DNA of 33,992 nt from an uncultured Bacteroidales bacterium (GTDB taxonomy: Bacteria > Bacteroidota > Bacteroidia > Bacteroidales > UBA3824). The notes under the pieces are model-generated. The model did not search any database. It saw only the letters and a program-made list of their open reading frames with translations, and was not told the DNA's origin. This document shows positions 6,707-17,484 of this stretch, in pieces (the stretch's first letter is position 1; the number at the start of each line of letters is the position of its first letter). The DNA lies in assembly GCA_946409405.1 (NCBI GenBank), contig CAMJWL010000015.1, positions 1-33,992 of the forward strand. The letters run 5' to 3'. Made by a program: the position numbers and the translations under genes.

Positions 6707-7231
6707 ATGGAAAGTAATTTCAGCAACCAACTCATTCGCATTTTCGTCTTTGGCACGCTGCTCAAAGGACAGAGGTTTGAGTTCTATATGGACGGCAGCA
6801 AATACTGCGGCAAGGCTTACAGCCGTGGTCAACTGATGATGGCGGAGAATGGCAGCGTCTATATTGACGTCAACGACCACGAGGCGTACACGCTCGGCGA
6901 GGTCTATCTCGTCGATTACTCTTGCCTCAAACGAATCAACCACCTCGAATCGCGCTCCGGCGAATTTCCGAAGGGCTACGACCTCACGATGATTCCCACG
7001 TGGAACCTCGACGAGAACCCCGACCACAAGTTTGACCTTTCCAACTGCAACTACTGTTTCTACTACCGTAGGCGCAATGTGCCTGTGAAGATTTCGGGCG
7101 GCGACTACACCAAGCACCACGACCCCGTGGACACCATTGGCGACTACCTCGTAAGTGCCGACCACGAAATCGTCGATGCTGACGAAATTGTCAATTTTAT
7201 GAAGGAACAGAACATCCGTATTGATTTCTGA
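6707..7231 (+). CDS. Gamma-glutamylcyclotransferase-like (AIG2/GGCT fold) protein
   Basis: A 174-residue cytoplasmic protein. The N-terminal IFVFGTLLKG (residues 12-21) matches the GGCT signature (F/Y-GTL-x2-G) that binds the gamma-glutamyl moiety. E81 in INHLES sits where the family's catalytic Glu occurs (LDxxE). Such enzymes release 5-oxoproline from gamma-glutamyl peptides or amines; the exact substrate varies widely. The second half (FPKGYDLTMIP..., YCFYYRRR) fits the remaining barrel strands. The last 35 residues are acidic. The transporter gene follows after 40 bases with its own promoter-like box. Fold assignment is good; the reaction is uncertain. Confidence 0.75.
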   Translation: MESNFSNQLIRIFVFGTLLKGQRFEFYMDGSKYCGKAYSRGQLMMAENGSVYIDVNDHEAYTLGEVYLVDYSCLKRINHLESRSGEFPKGYDLTMIPTWNLDENPDHKFDLSNCNYCFYYRRRNVPVKISGGDYTKHHDPVDTIGDYLVSADHEIVDADEIVNFMKEQNIRIDF

Positions 7232-7249
7232 TTTTTTTTATTAACTTTG
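7220..7249 (+). promoter_or_regulatory. Candidate promoter of the Nramp-like transporter gene
   Basis: A perfect -7 box TAACTTTG (7242-7249) is preceded, 18 bases upstream, by ATTG (7220-7223), one mismatch from TTTG. It overlaps the end of the preceding gene. The start codon lies 22 bases downstream, so the leader is short. Confidence 0.5.
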
Positions 7250-7271
7250 CACGGTAAAATGTAACAATTAG

Positions 7272-8678
7272 ATGAAGTTCAAAGCCCTAAATAAGGTATG
7301 GAGCAGGATTCTTAACATCCTGTTTTGGTCGATAATCTCCGCCGCCTTTATCGGTCCGGGGACGGTAACGACCGCTACGAAGGCTGGATCTGACTTTCAG
7401 TTCCAACTTTTGTGGGCTTTGTCTTTCTCTACATTGGCGTGTCTCGTATTGCAGGAGGCAAGTGCAAGATCTACAATCTATTCGGGCATGAACCTTGGGC
7501 AGGCTATCAAATACCATTATATGGGGAAGCGTGCCCAAGTTCCTGTGCTTGTGCTCATTGTGGGCGCCATCATACTCGGATGCGCCGCCTACGAAACCGG
7601 CAACATCCTTGGCTCCGTGGAGGGCATTGCGCTCGTATTTCCCAAACTTGACAAACGGCTCATCGTAGGGCTTATTGCGCTCATTGCGGGCCTTGCCCTG
7701 AGCCTCAAATCTCTGCGCTCGATAGCCAATTTTATGGGCAGTTTTGTGTTCATAATGGGCTTTACGTTCATAACTACCGCCGTGGTGTCGCACCCGCCGG
7801 TGGAGGAGATTATGAAGGGTCTCGTGATGCCGAGTCTGCCCGAAACGCCCGGCGCGGGTCTCTTGGTTTTGGGACTTGTGGGCACTACCGTAGTGCCATA
7901 CGACCTTTTCCTTGGCTCCAATGTGGTGCAGAAGGATACTACAGTTACCGATATGAGGATAGGCATTTCTGTGGCGGTGATTTTGGGTGGCATTATCTCT
8001 ATGGCGATACTTTGCGTGGGTACAGAGATGACACGCGGATTCACTCCCGAAGCCGCCAAAAACCTCGAATTTTCGTACAAACTGCTCTCCAACACTCTTG
8101 TACTCAACATCGGTCAGTGGGCGGTGTATGTGTTTGGATTTGGTATGTTTGCGGCGGGATTCACGAGCGCGATTACCTCGCCGCTCGCCTCTGCGCTCAC
8201 GGCGCGGAGCATCTTCGAGAAGAAGGACGCGGAAGGCAATTCCAAAAACGGCCATGTGTTCAAGTGGGTTTCTTATGCGGTGCTTGCCATCGGCGTTACG
8301 CTCGGATTCCTGCAAATAAAGCCCGTGCCAGCCATCGTTGCCGCGCAGGCTTTCAACGGACTGATACTACCTTTTGTCGCCATATTCCTCTTTATGGTGG
8401 TCAATAATCCCGAAATCATGGGCGTAAAGCACGTCAACGGTTGGTTTTCCAACATATTTATGATTGTTGTAACGTGGGTAACGCTCGTGCTTGGCATCGT
8501 CAACGTCACCAAATCGGTGATTTCGCTGATGGAGGACGTACAGGTGTCGCCTGACGTGCTGTTTGGCTCGGCGTCGGCGTTGGCGTTGGTGATTACGGTG
8601 ATTATTACGATACACATACTCCTCAAACGTAAGCGGGAGATACAGAAAATGCTTCAACAAAGCCAACAGGAAAAATGA
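7272..8678 (+). CDS. Nramp-family (SLC11-like) transporter with non-canonical metal site
   Basis: A 468-residue polytopic inner-membrane protein with about 11 hydrophobic segments in the LeuT-fold order of Nramp transporters. In TM1 the canonical DPGN metal motif is replaced by G28-P-G-T-V-T-T-A-T. In TM6 the canonical MPH is V208-P-Y-D-L. Residues that bind Mn2+/Fe2+ in classic MntH are therefore absent. Such divergent members are common in Bacteroidota; some Nramp relatives move Mg2+ and for most the substrate is unknown. The last 30 residues are a basic cytoplasmic tail. The stop overlaps the AddB-like start by ATGA (8675-8678), indicating translational coupling. Annotation as manganese transporter MntH would be unsafe. 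Confidence 0.82.
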   Translation: MKFKALNKVWSRILNILFWSIISAAFIGPGTVTTATKAGSDFQFQLLWALSFSTLACLVLQEASARSTIYSGMNLGQAIKYHYMGKRAQVPVLVLIVGAIILGCAAYETGNILGSVEGIALVFPKLDKRLIVGLIALIAGLALSLKSLRSIANFMGSFVFIMGFTFITTAVVSHPPVEEIMKGLVMPSLPETPGAGLLVLGLVGTTVVPYDLFLGSNVVQKDTTVTDMRIGISVAVILGGIISMAILCVGTEMTRGFTPEAAKNLEFSYKLLSNTLVLNIGQWAVYVFGFGMFAAGFTSAITSPLASALTARSIFEKKDAEGNSKNGHVFKWVSYAVLAIGVTLGFLQIKPVPAIVAAQAFNGLILPFVAIFLFMVVNNPEIMGVKHVNGWFSNIFMIVVTWVTLVLGIVNVTKSVISLMEDVQVSPDVLFGSASALALVITVIITIHILLKRKREIQKMLQQSQQEK

Positions 8679-11608
8679 ATTCTTTTTTGGACGACTGCGC
8701 CGCCGACATTCTGCGCAAGTACGACAACAACGATGCCGTATGCGTGGTGTTCCCAAACAAGCGCACTATGCTGCACTTCCGCAAGAGTTATGCGCGCTTA
8801 AAAAACGAGGTGTCTTTTTCGGGGCATCTTTTCCCAATTGACAAGGTTTTCAATCAGTTTTTGCCGTCGGTGAAGGCGGACGACTTGACGTTGCTGTTTA
8901 AGTTGTACGACGCCTTCCGGCAGGTGTTTGCGCACGAGGGGATGAAAAACGCGGGCATTGCAGCCGATTTTGATGCGTTTTACGATTCGGGACGCAAGAT
9001 TTTGAGCGATTTCAATGAGATAGACAATTATCTCGTGGACATCAACCAACTCTGCCGCAACTTCGCCGATTTGAGCGAAATAGACGCTTTTTACGCGCCG
9101 TCGATGGCGCAGGAAGTTATCGAAATCATCAGGCAGTTTTGGGCTAATTTTTCGCAGCACCGGTTGTCGAAGGAAAAGGAACGTTACCTCGAACTTTGGA
9201 CGGGTCTTCCCAAGGTCTATCAAATATTTCGCAAAAGTCTCTCTGACGCGCATGTGTGCTATACCGGCATGAAAAACCGCGCCATCTGCGACCTCATCGA
9301 CCAAAAAGGGCTCGATACAAAATACGATACATATATTTTTGTAGGCTTCAACGTCTTGAACAAGTGCGAACGCAAGATTTTCAGGTACTTGTCCAACGCC
9401 AAGAAGGCGCGTTTTTATTGGGATGCCGACGATTATTACATCTCCGACAAGGTACAGGAGGCGGGGCTTTTTATGCGGAGGTTGATAGACGAATTTCCCG
9501 ACGAACTGCACGGCAAGCGTCCGCCAAATCTGATTGTTGGCAATCCGAAACAAGTGGAATATATCGGCGTGCCGCTCGAAGTGGGTCAGGCGAAGTGCGT
9601 CCACGACATTATCACCCAACTTTCCAAACTTCCCGACTACAACGAAACCCGCACGGCCGTTGTCCTTGGCGACGAGCATCTTCTGTTCCCCGTCTTGAAC
9701 AGTTTGCCGGCGTGTGTGGAGCGTGTCAATGTTACAATGGGCTATCCCTTTGTGGAGACGCCGGTGTATTCGTTCCTGCTCAACTGTCTGCAACTCAGGC
9801 GAAATTACCGCGTCAATAGGACGGGCGGCGATTATTATTACAACGACGTTCTCGCCGTCATCAACCATCCGTTGGTGGTGAACATCCCCGAATTTTGCTC
9901 CAAACAGATAGAGGCGCGAATCCGCGAGGAACGTCTCATCCGCGTAAACGCCGATTTGATAGGATCTTACGGCAATCTGTTGAGCATTATATTTTGTAGT
10001 CAGGAAAACGAAAAACAACCCGCCGACATCATCCAAACTTTCCTCTCGATTTTGTCGGAATTGTATTTTGTAAAAAATCCCGAACCCACCGACGCTCCCA
10101 AACTTGAAAACGAATTTATCTTCAACGCATACACCTCGCTCAAAAATCTGTATAACAATGTCTTGACGTTGCCGGAGGACATAAGCCCCGACCTCGTGGC
10201 AAGCATAGTGAAGGAGCATTTGGTAGGCATCAAAGTGCCTTTTGAGAGCGACGACGACAATGGCATACAGCTCACCGGTATGATGGAGACCCGCAATCTC
10301 GATTTTGACAATGTGATAATGATTGGCATGAACGAGGGCGTGTTCCCGAAGCGCAGCGAAAACAATTCTTTCGTTACCGAGGGGATGAGGCTTGCGTTTG
10401 ATATGCCCGTGGTCAAGTACAAGGACGCTGTGTTTGGATATTTCTTTTACCGACTATTCCAACGCGCTAAGAATGTCAAGGTCTTGTACAACAATGTATT
10501 TTCGTCGTCGTTGTCGGGCGAGCCGAGTAGGTTTGCAACGCAGATTTTGAAGGAGGCATCCACGGCTGTGCGCCCCGATTCGCGGCTCGAAATTCAGATG
10601 CGGCAGTTTGTCCGCGAGATTAAGCCGATAGACGGGCGCGAAATCGTTGTTAAAAACAATGCCGACACTCTGCAACGGCTGTCGGCGTATTTTTCGCAGG
10701 GTGACGACAAGAGGTCGCTCTCGCCGTCCGCGCTCAATACGTTCTTGGATTGTCCGTTGGCGTTTTACCTGAAATACGTGATACGTCTGCGGCAGACCGA
10801 GGAATTGGACGAGGAGGCTTCTGCGGCGGATTTTGGCTCGATACTCCACGCCGCCATTGAGAAGATTTATAAGGAAATCCAAGACGACCGCCACATCATC
10901 ACCGCCGATATGATTGCCGCCGTGCGCCCCGTTGCGGAAGGTTTTGTGCTTGCCGCCTACAACGAGCATTTCAAGGTTAATATCAGCGACAAGGCGGATA
11001 TTTCAGGTTTTGACAGCATCTTCTTCGATGTCCTGATGCAGTATCTTGGGCGCATTTTGGATTACGACGCCACAATAGCCCCGTTTGAACTGATTGGCGC
11101 AGAGAAGGGCATTTATACCACCGTAGATGTCAATGTCAACGGCAAAACTCTGAAAGTAAACATTGGCGGCACTATCGACCGCATCGACCGCATTGTCAAT
11201 GCCGGCAAAATCCGCATTGTGGATTATAAGACTGGCAACGTCGCCGACAAGATGAAGTTTGCAAGTGTTGACGAGGTGTTCAATTACGAAAAGGCAGACC
11301 GCCGACCCTCGCAGGCGTTCCAAGTGTTGCTGTATTCATACGTGTATATGCAACGGCACAATGGCGCGTTGCCAGTGCCGGTCATCTACGCCGTGAGAAA
11401 CAAAATCGCCACCCGCGACACGCTATTCCGCGTCGGCAATGGCAAGGAAGTCGTCAACGTAAGCGACACAAATATCGCCACGTTGACGGAAGATTTTTCG
11501 GTGCGGTTGAAGGACTTGCTCGCCACGTTGTTTGATATTTCGCAGACATTTGAAGCAAGGCCGACGAGTAGGTGCGAGCATTGCGATTTCAGAGGGATAT
11601 GCCAGTAA
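8675..11608 (+). CDS. AddB-type PD-(D/E)XK nuclease/helicase-like protein
   Basis: A 977-residue protein with a degenerate UvrD-like helicase body and a C-terminal RecB-family nuclease domain. The nuclease motifs are H725 (SILHAAIE), D835 (TIDRID), and D850-Y-K852 (VDYKTG). Four cysteines, C693 (FLDCP), C967, C970 and C976, reproduce the C...CX2CX5C 4Fe-4S clasp known in B. subtilis AddB. The N-terminus (VVFPNKRTMLHFRK) lacks a Walker A P-loop, so this subunit should not hydrolyse ATP. It probably pairs with an AddA-like helicase-nuclease to resect double-strand breaks for RecA. The partner is not in this window; beta-galactosidase follows instead. The start overlaps the transporter stop by four bases. 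Confidence 0.88.
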   Translation: MNSFLDDCAADILRKYDNNDAVCVVFPNKRTMLHFRKSYARLKNEVSFSGHLFPIDKVFNQFLPSVKADDLTLLFKLYDAFRQVFAHEGMKNAGIAADFDAFYDSGRKILSDFNEIDNYLVDINQLCRNFADLSEIDAFYAPSMAQEVIEIIRQFWANFSQHRLSKEKERYLELWTGLPKVYQIFRKSLSDAHVCYTGMKNRAICDLIDQKGLDTKYDTYIFVGFNVLNKCERKIFRYLSNAKKARFYWDADDYYISDKVQEAGLFMRRLIDEFPDELHGKRPPNLIVGNPKQVEYIGVPLEVGQAKCVHDIITQLSKLPDYNETRTAVVLGDEHLLFPVLNSLPACVERVNVTMGYPFVETPVYSFLLNCLQLRRNYRVNRTGGDYYYNDVLAVINHPLVVNIPEFCSKQIEARIREERLIRVNADLIGSYGNLLSIIFCSQENEKQPADIIQTFLSILSELYFVKNPEPTDAPKLENEFIFNAYTSLKNLYNNVLTLPEDISPDLVASIVKEHLVGIKVPFESDDDNGIQLTGMMETRNLDFDNVIMIGMNEGVFPKRSENNSFVTEGMRLAFDMPVVKYKDAVFGYFFYRLFQRAKNVKVLYNNVFSSSLSGEPSRFATQILKEASTAVRPDSRLEIQMRQFVREIKPIDGREIVVKNNADTLQRLSAYFSQGDDKRSLSPSALNTFLDCPLAFYLKYVIRLRQTEELDEEASAADFGSILHAAIEKIYKEIQDDRHIITADMIAAVRPVAEGFVLAAYNEHFKVNISDKADISGFDSIFFDVLMQYLGRILDYDATIAPFELIGAEKGIYTTVDVNVNGKTLKVNIGGTIDRIDRIVNAGKIRIVDYKTGNVADKMKFASVDEVFNYEKADRRPSQAFQVLLYSYVYMQRHNGALPVPVIYAVRNKIATRDTLFRVGNGKEVVNVSDTNIATLTEDFSVRLKDLLATLFDISQTFEARPTSRCEHCDFRGICQ

Positions 11609-11674
11609 TTATTTATTTGATTTGTTTTTTTTGCAATACCCTTAAAAAATATTTAAATTTTAAAATTTTATTCC

Positions 11675-11682
11675 TACTTTTG
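11675..11682 (+). promoter_or_regulatory. -7 box candidate for the beta-galactosidase gene
   Basis: TACTTTTG matches TAnnTTTG exactly, 41 bases before the start codon. The base quartet 19 positions upstream is TTTA, one mismatch from the -33 consensus. The surroundings are extremely A/T-rich. Confidence 0.45.
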
Positions 11683-11707
11683 TGTTTCAGTTGATAGGTA
11701 AGTATAA

Positions 11708-14926
<3,219 letters not shown>

Positions 14927-14930
14927 GGTT

Positions 14931-14958
14931 TTAGAGATTAAAGATTAGAGATTAAAGA
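14931..14958 (+). repeat. Perfect tandem duplication of a 14-base unit (2 x 7)
   Basis: TTAGAGATTAAAGA occurs at 14931-14944 and again at 14945-14958 without any change. Each copy is itself two similar heptads, TTAGAGA and TTAAAGA. A degraded copy (TTTTAGA, TTAAAGT) continues in phase at 14966-14979. It begins 4 bases after the beta-galactosidase stop codon. Confidence 0.9.
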
Positions 14959-15015
14959 GTAAGGTTTTTAGATTAAAGTTTAAACTTTTTCTACCTTACT
15001 CTTTAATCTCTTTTT
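14947..15015. terminator. 19-bp perfect hairpin between convergent genes, probable bidirectional terminator
   Basis: AGAGATTAAAGAGTAAGGT (14947-14965) and its exact reverse complement (14993-15011) flank a 27-base loop. A T-run (15011-15015) follows on the plus strand. The left arm is built from the purine-rich heptads. It ends beta-galactosidase transcripts and may also end those of the phosphatase gene. Confidence 0.7.
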
Positions 15016-15016
15016 A

Positions 15017-15072
15017 CTTTCCTCTTTCCTCTTTCCTCTCTCCTCTCTCCTCATTCCTCCTTCCTCTTTCCT
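15017..15072. repeat. Heptanucleotide microsatellite, eight units of CNNTCCT
   Basis: Eight consecutive 7-base units follow without a gap: CTTTCCT three times, CTCTCCT twice, CATTCCT, CCTTCCT and CTTTCCT. Every unit fits CNNTCCT. On the minus strand this reads AGGANNG, a purine tract. Its upstream end (minus strand) abuts the TGA stop of the phosphatase gene. The tract is one-strand pyrimidine apart from a single A, so triplex (H-DNA) formation is possible. Confidence 0.9.
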
Positions 15073-17354
15073 CAAACCCTGATTCCTACGAGGGTCATGT
15101 CGTCTATTTGCGGCAGTGTGCCTTGCCATTGTGCTATGGCATGTTCGAGGAGCGCATATTGATCGTCGGTGTCTTTGTCGGCGATGAAGGAGAGCAGCGA
15201 CGTAAGGTTTTTTTGCAGAAATTTGCGCCTTTCGGGGCCGCCGAGTTGGTCTTGGATGCCGTCGGAGAAGGTGTATATCATGTCGCCTTTTTGGAGGGGT
15301 AGTGTTAACGACTGAAAATGCTCCTTCTCGTGTACGTAACGTCCCACGGGCATCACGTCGCCTTTTAGTTTGATGGCTTCGCCGTTGCGGATGATGTAGG
15401 CGGTCTGTGCCGCGATGGCGTAGTGCATTATCATCTGTTCCATGTCAAAGCAGCAGATGGTCATATCCATGCCGTCGTCGATGTTTCTGTTTTTTTGCGA
15501 CGGTGTAAGCGTGCTCTTTATAAAAATTTTCATCTTGTCGAGTACGATGCCGGGGTTTTGGGCGTCGTATTCGGAGACCATGTATTCTTTAAGACCCGAA
15601 AGTCCGAGCATGGAGAGAAACGCGCCGGGGATGCCGTGTCCGGTGCAATCGGCGGTAATCATCACGGCGTATTTGCCGCAGCGTCCGCAACGGTAAAAAT
15701 CGCCGCTCACTATGTCCCTTGGGCGGTAAAACACAAAACTGTCGGGGAATATCGCCCTTACGTCTTCTATTGTTGATATGGCGGCGCGTTGTATGCGTTG
15801 CGCGTAGTTGATGCTGTGGATTAGGTTTTTGTTGACGGCCTCCACTTCCTGCCATTGCTCTGTGATGATGTTTTTCTGTATTGCGATTTCGTCGCGCTGC
15901 TTTTCTATTTCTGATTTCTGTTGGTTGAGCGTTTGGTTTTTGAGCGTCAGCACCATGTTGTTACGCTTTCTTATTTTCAGGCTTCTCGTGATGTAAAACA
16001 CCAATAGGCATATCAGCAGCAGCACTACGCACAGCAGTATTATGCTAATCCATAGTTTGCGTTTTTCGAGGAAGTGTAGTTCTTCGGCGTGCCGGCGGTC
16101 GTTGTTTTCTATTATCATAGCCTGTTCGGTCTTCAAGGTGGCGAGGGCAGCCATTGTGCTGTCGTTGATGAAGGCGTCGTTGTATTCCATCTGTTTCATT
16201 ACGCACTCGTAGGCGTTTTTGTAGTCGCCGAGCAGGAAGTAAGCGTCGCGCAGTTTGTCGTAATAGTTGCGGAGTTTCAGTTTGGTGGTCTCCTCGTCAA
16301 AATATTTGCGGAGGCGTTGCAGAAAATTCAAGCCCTCGCGGTATCTTTTGTAATATTTGAAGTATTCAAAGTAAGTGTAGCCTATTGTGATGGCGTTTTC
16401 ATAACGGTTTTGCTTGATGAGGTAGTCGAGGCTCTGCTTGAGGTACGTCAGGCAACTGTCGGCGTAGAGGTCGTTGTGTGTGTCTTTGGCGAGCGTGATA
16501 TATACTTTGGCAAGGTCGCCGTATGCAAGATATTTGGTGGAGACGTAGAACGAGTTGCACGAATTGATGCGTTCAAAGATGTTGATTGCTTTCAGGAGGT
16601 ACTCTTTTGTACGCACAAGTTCGTCGGTGGTTCTGGCTGTTTCGCAATATACTTCGCTAAGCCTGTAATAGCAACGGGCGTATTCCAACGTGTCGTTGAT
16701 TAGCGAATCCAAGCGCAGAGCCTCGCGGATGCATTTTTCACATTCGCTGTAGAAATGTTTGTCGAGGTATATTTCCGACATGTCTATGTAGCATTGGGCT
16801 ATTTTGAAGGTGTCTTTTTGCTTCATGTCTATCTCCATCGCCTGATTGATGCAGTAGTTTACGCTGTCGGAGATGTTGAGTTTGTCGTATAGTTTTGACA
16901 TCAGGCGGTAATTGTGTTCTATTGAGGCGGAGTCGTGTATTTGTTTGTAGAGATAGGTGCTGCGGTGCAGGTACGGCAGAGCCATTTTGGGGTCGTCGTT
17001 CATCCAATATCCCCAGGCGATGTACCTCGTATTGTCGGCGATGAGCAGCGTGTCGGTTTCCTTGCAGTGATTGAGCGAGAGGAAGGCGTATTTGATGCAC
17101 GAATCCACGTTGCTCACCAGGTACGACACCATGCAGTACTTTTGGGCTTTGATGCTGTCGGGCGTGTCGGGATGGATGCTCGCCAGGATGCTGTCGATTT
17201 CCTGTTGCTCCTGGTTGTCGTCCTGTGCGGACACCGTAACAGGCAACAGCATCATCAACACAAACAACACCACACGGAAAAAAGTTGGCAGACCGCGCCT
17301 TTTTCCGGAGTTGAAGTGTACGTTTGTTTGATAAAAGGTAGCCATACTTGTCAT
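15072..17354 (-). CDS. Membrane TPR-SpoIIE (PP2C-type) serine/threonine phosphatase
   Basis: 760 residues from the ATG at 17354. A signal peptide or anchor (about 25-45, ending VSAQ) is followed by a periplasmic TPR array (about 55-400), one membrane segment (about 434-455), a coiled coil (about 460-510) and a cytoplasmic SpoIIE-type PP2C domain. Metal ligands are present: D552 (IVSGDFY), D569 (ADCTGHGIPGAF) and D698 (FSDGIQD). This layout suggests a receptor that senses something outside through the TPRs and dephosphorylates a cytoplasmic protein, such as an anti-anti-sigma factor; no such partner is encoded nearby. A TTG at 17375 would extend the frame, but it lies inside the probable promoter. 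The gene is divergent from the PorE-like gene. ATG at 17345 is an alternative start. Confidence 0.87.
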   Translation of the reverse strand: MTSMATFYQTNVHFNSGKRRGLPTFFRVVLFVLMMLLPVTVSAQDDNQEQQEIDSILASIHPDTPDSIKAQKYCMVSYLVSNVDSCIKYAFLSLNHCKETDTLLIADNTRYIAWGYWMNDDPKMALPYLHRSTYLYKQIHDSASIEHNYRLMSKLYDKLNISDSVNYCINQAMEIDMKQKDTFKIAQCYIDMSEIYLDKHFYSECEKCIREALRLDSLINDTLEYARCYYRLSEVYCETARTTDELVRTKEYLLKAINIFERINSCNSFYVSTKYLAYGDLAKVYITLAKDTHNDLYADSCLTYLKQSLDYLIKQNRYENAITIGYTYFEYFKYYKRYREGLNFLQRLRKYFDEETTKLKLRNYYDKLRDAYFLLGDYKNAYECVMKQMEYNDAFINDSTMAALATLKTEQAMIIENNDRRHAEELHFLEKRKLWISIILLCVVLLLICLLVFYITRSLKIRKRNNMVLTLKNQTLNQQKSEIEKQRDEIAIQKNIITEQWQEVEAVNKNLIHSINYAQRIQRAAISTIEDVRAIFPDSFVFYRPRDIVSGDFYRCGRCGKYAVMITADCTGHGIPGAFLSMLGLSGLKEYMVSEYDAQNPGIVLDKMKIFIKSTLTPSQKNRNIDDGMDMTICCFDMEQMIMHYAIAAQTAYIIRNGEAIKLKGDVMPVGRYVHEKEHFQSLTLPLQKGDMIYTFSDGIQDQLGGPERRKFLQKNLTSLLSFIADKDTDDQYALLEHAIAQWQGTLPQIDDMTLVGIRV

Positions 17355-17372
17355 TAATTGCAAATATAAAAG

Positions 17373-17404
17373 CAAAAGTATTAATTATTTTTTGGGTGAT
17401 GAAA
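17373..17404 (-). promoter_or_regulatory. Promoter of the TPR-SpoIIE phosphatase gene
   Basis: On the minus strand TTTC (17404-17401), one mismatch from TTTG, is followed by 20 bases and TACTTTTG (17380-17373). A second -7-like box TATATTTG lies at 17368-17361. Transcription from either box would start too late to include the TTG codon at 17375, which favours the ATG at 17354 or 17345. Confidence 0.5.
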
Positions 17405-17484
17405 ATTTTTTTTCAGGCGAGTGAATTTTTTTAATTTTATGCCGTTGTTATTTACAAAAAACACATCATCAAAAACTGTTTATT

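Noticed and set aside
7272-8678. Calling the transporter mntH
   Set aside because: The metal-binding DPGN and MPH motifs of MntH are absent.
8798-10219. A 473-codon minus-strand frame opposite the AddB-like gene
   Set aside because: Antisense shadow with shadow-like composition; the plus strand carries clear nuclease motifs.
17355-17375. TTG start for the SpoIIE phosphatase at 17375
   Set aside because: It overlaps the -7 box TACTTTTG and would lie upstream of the expected transcription start; ATG 17354 or 17345 gives a normal signal-anchor.
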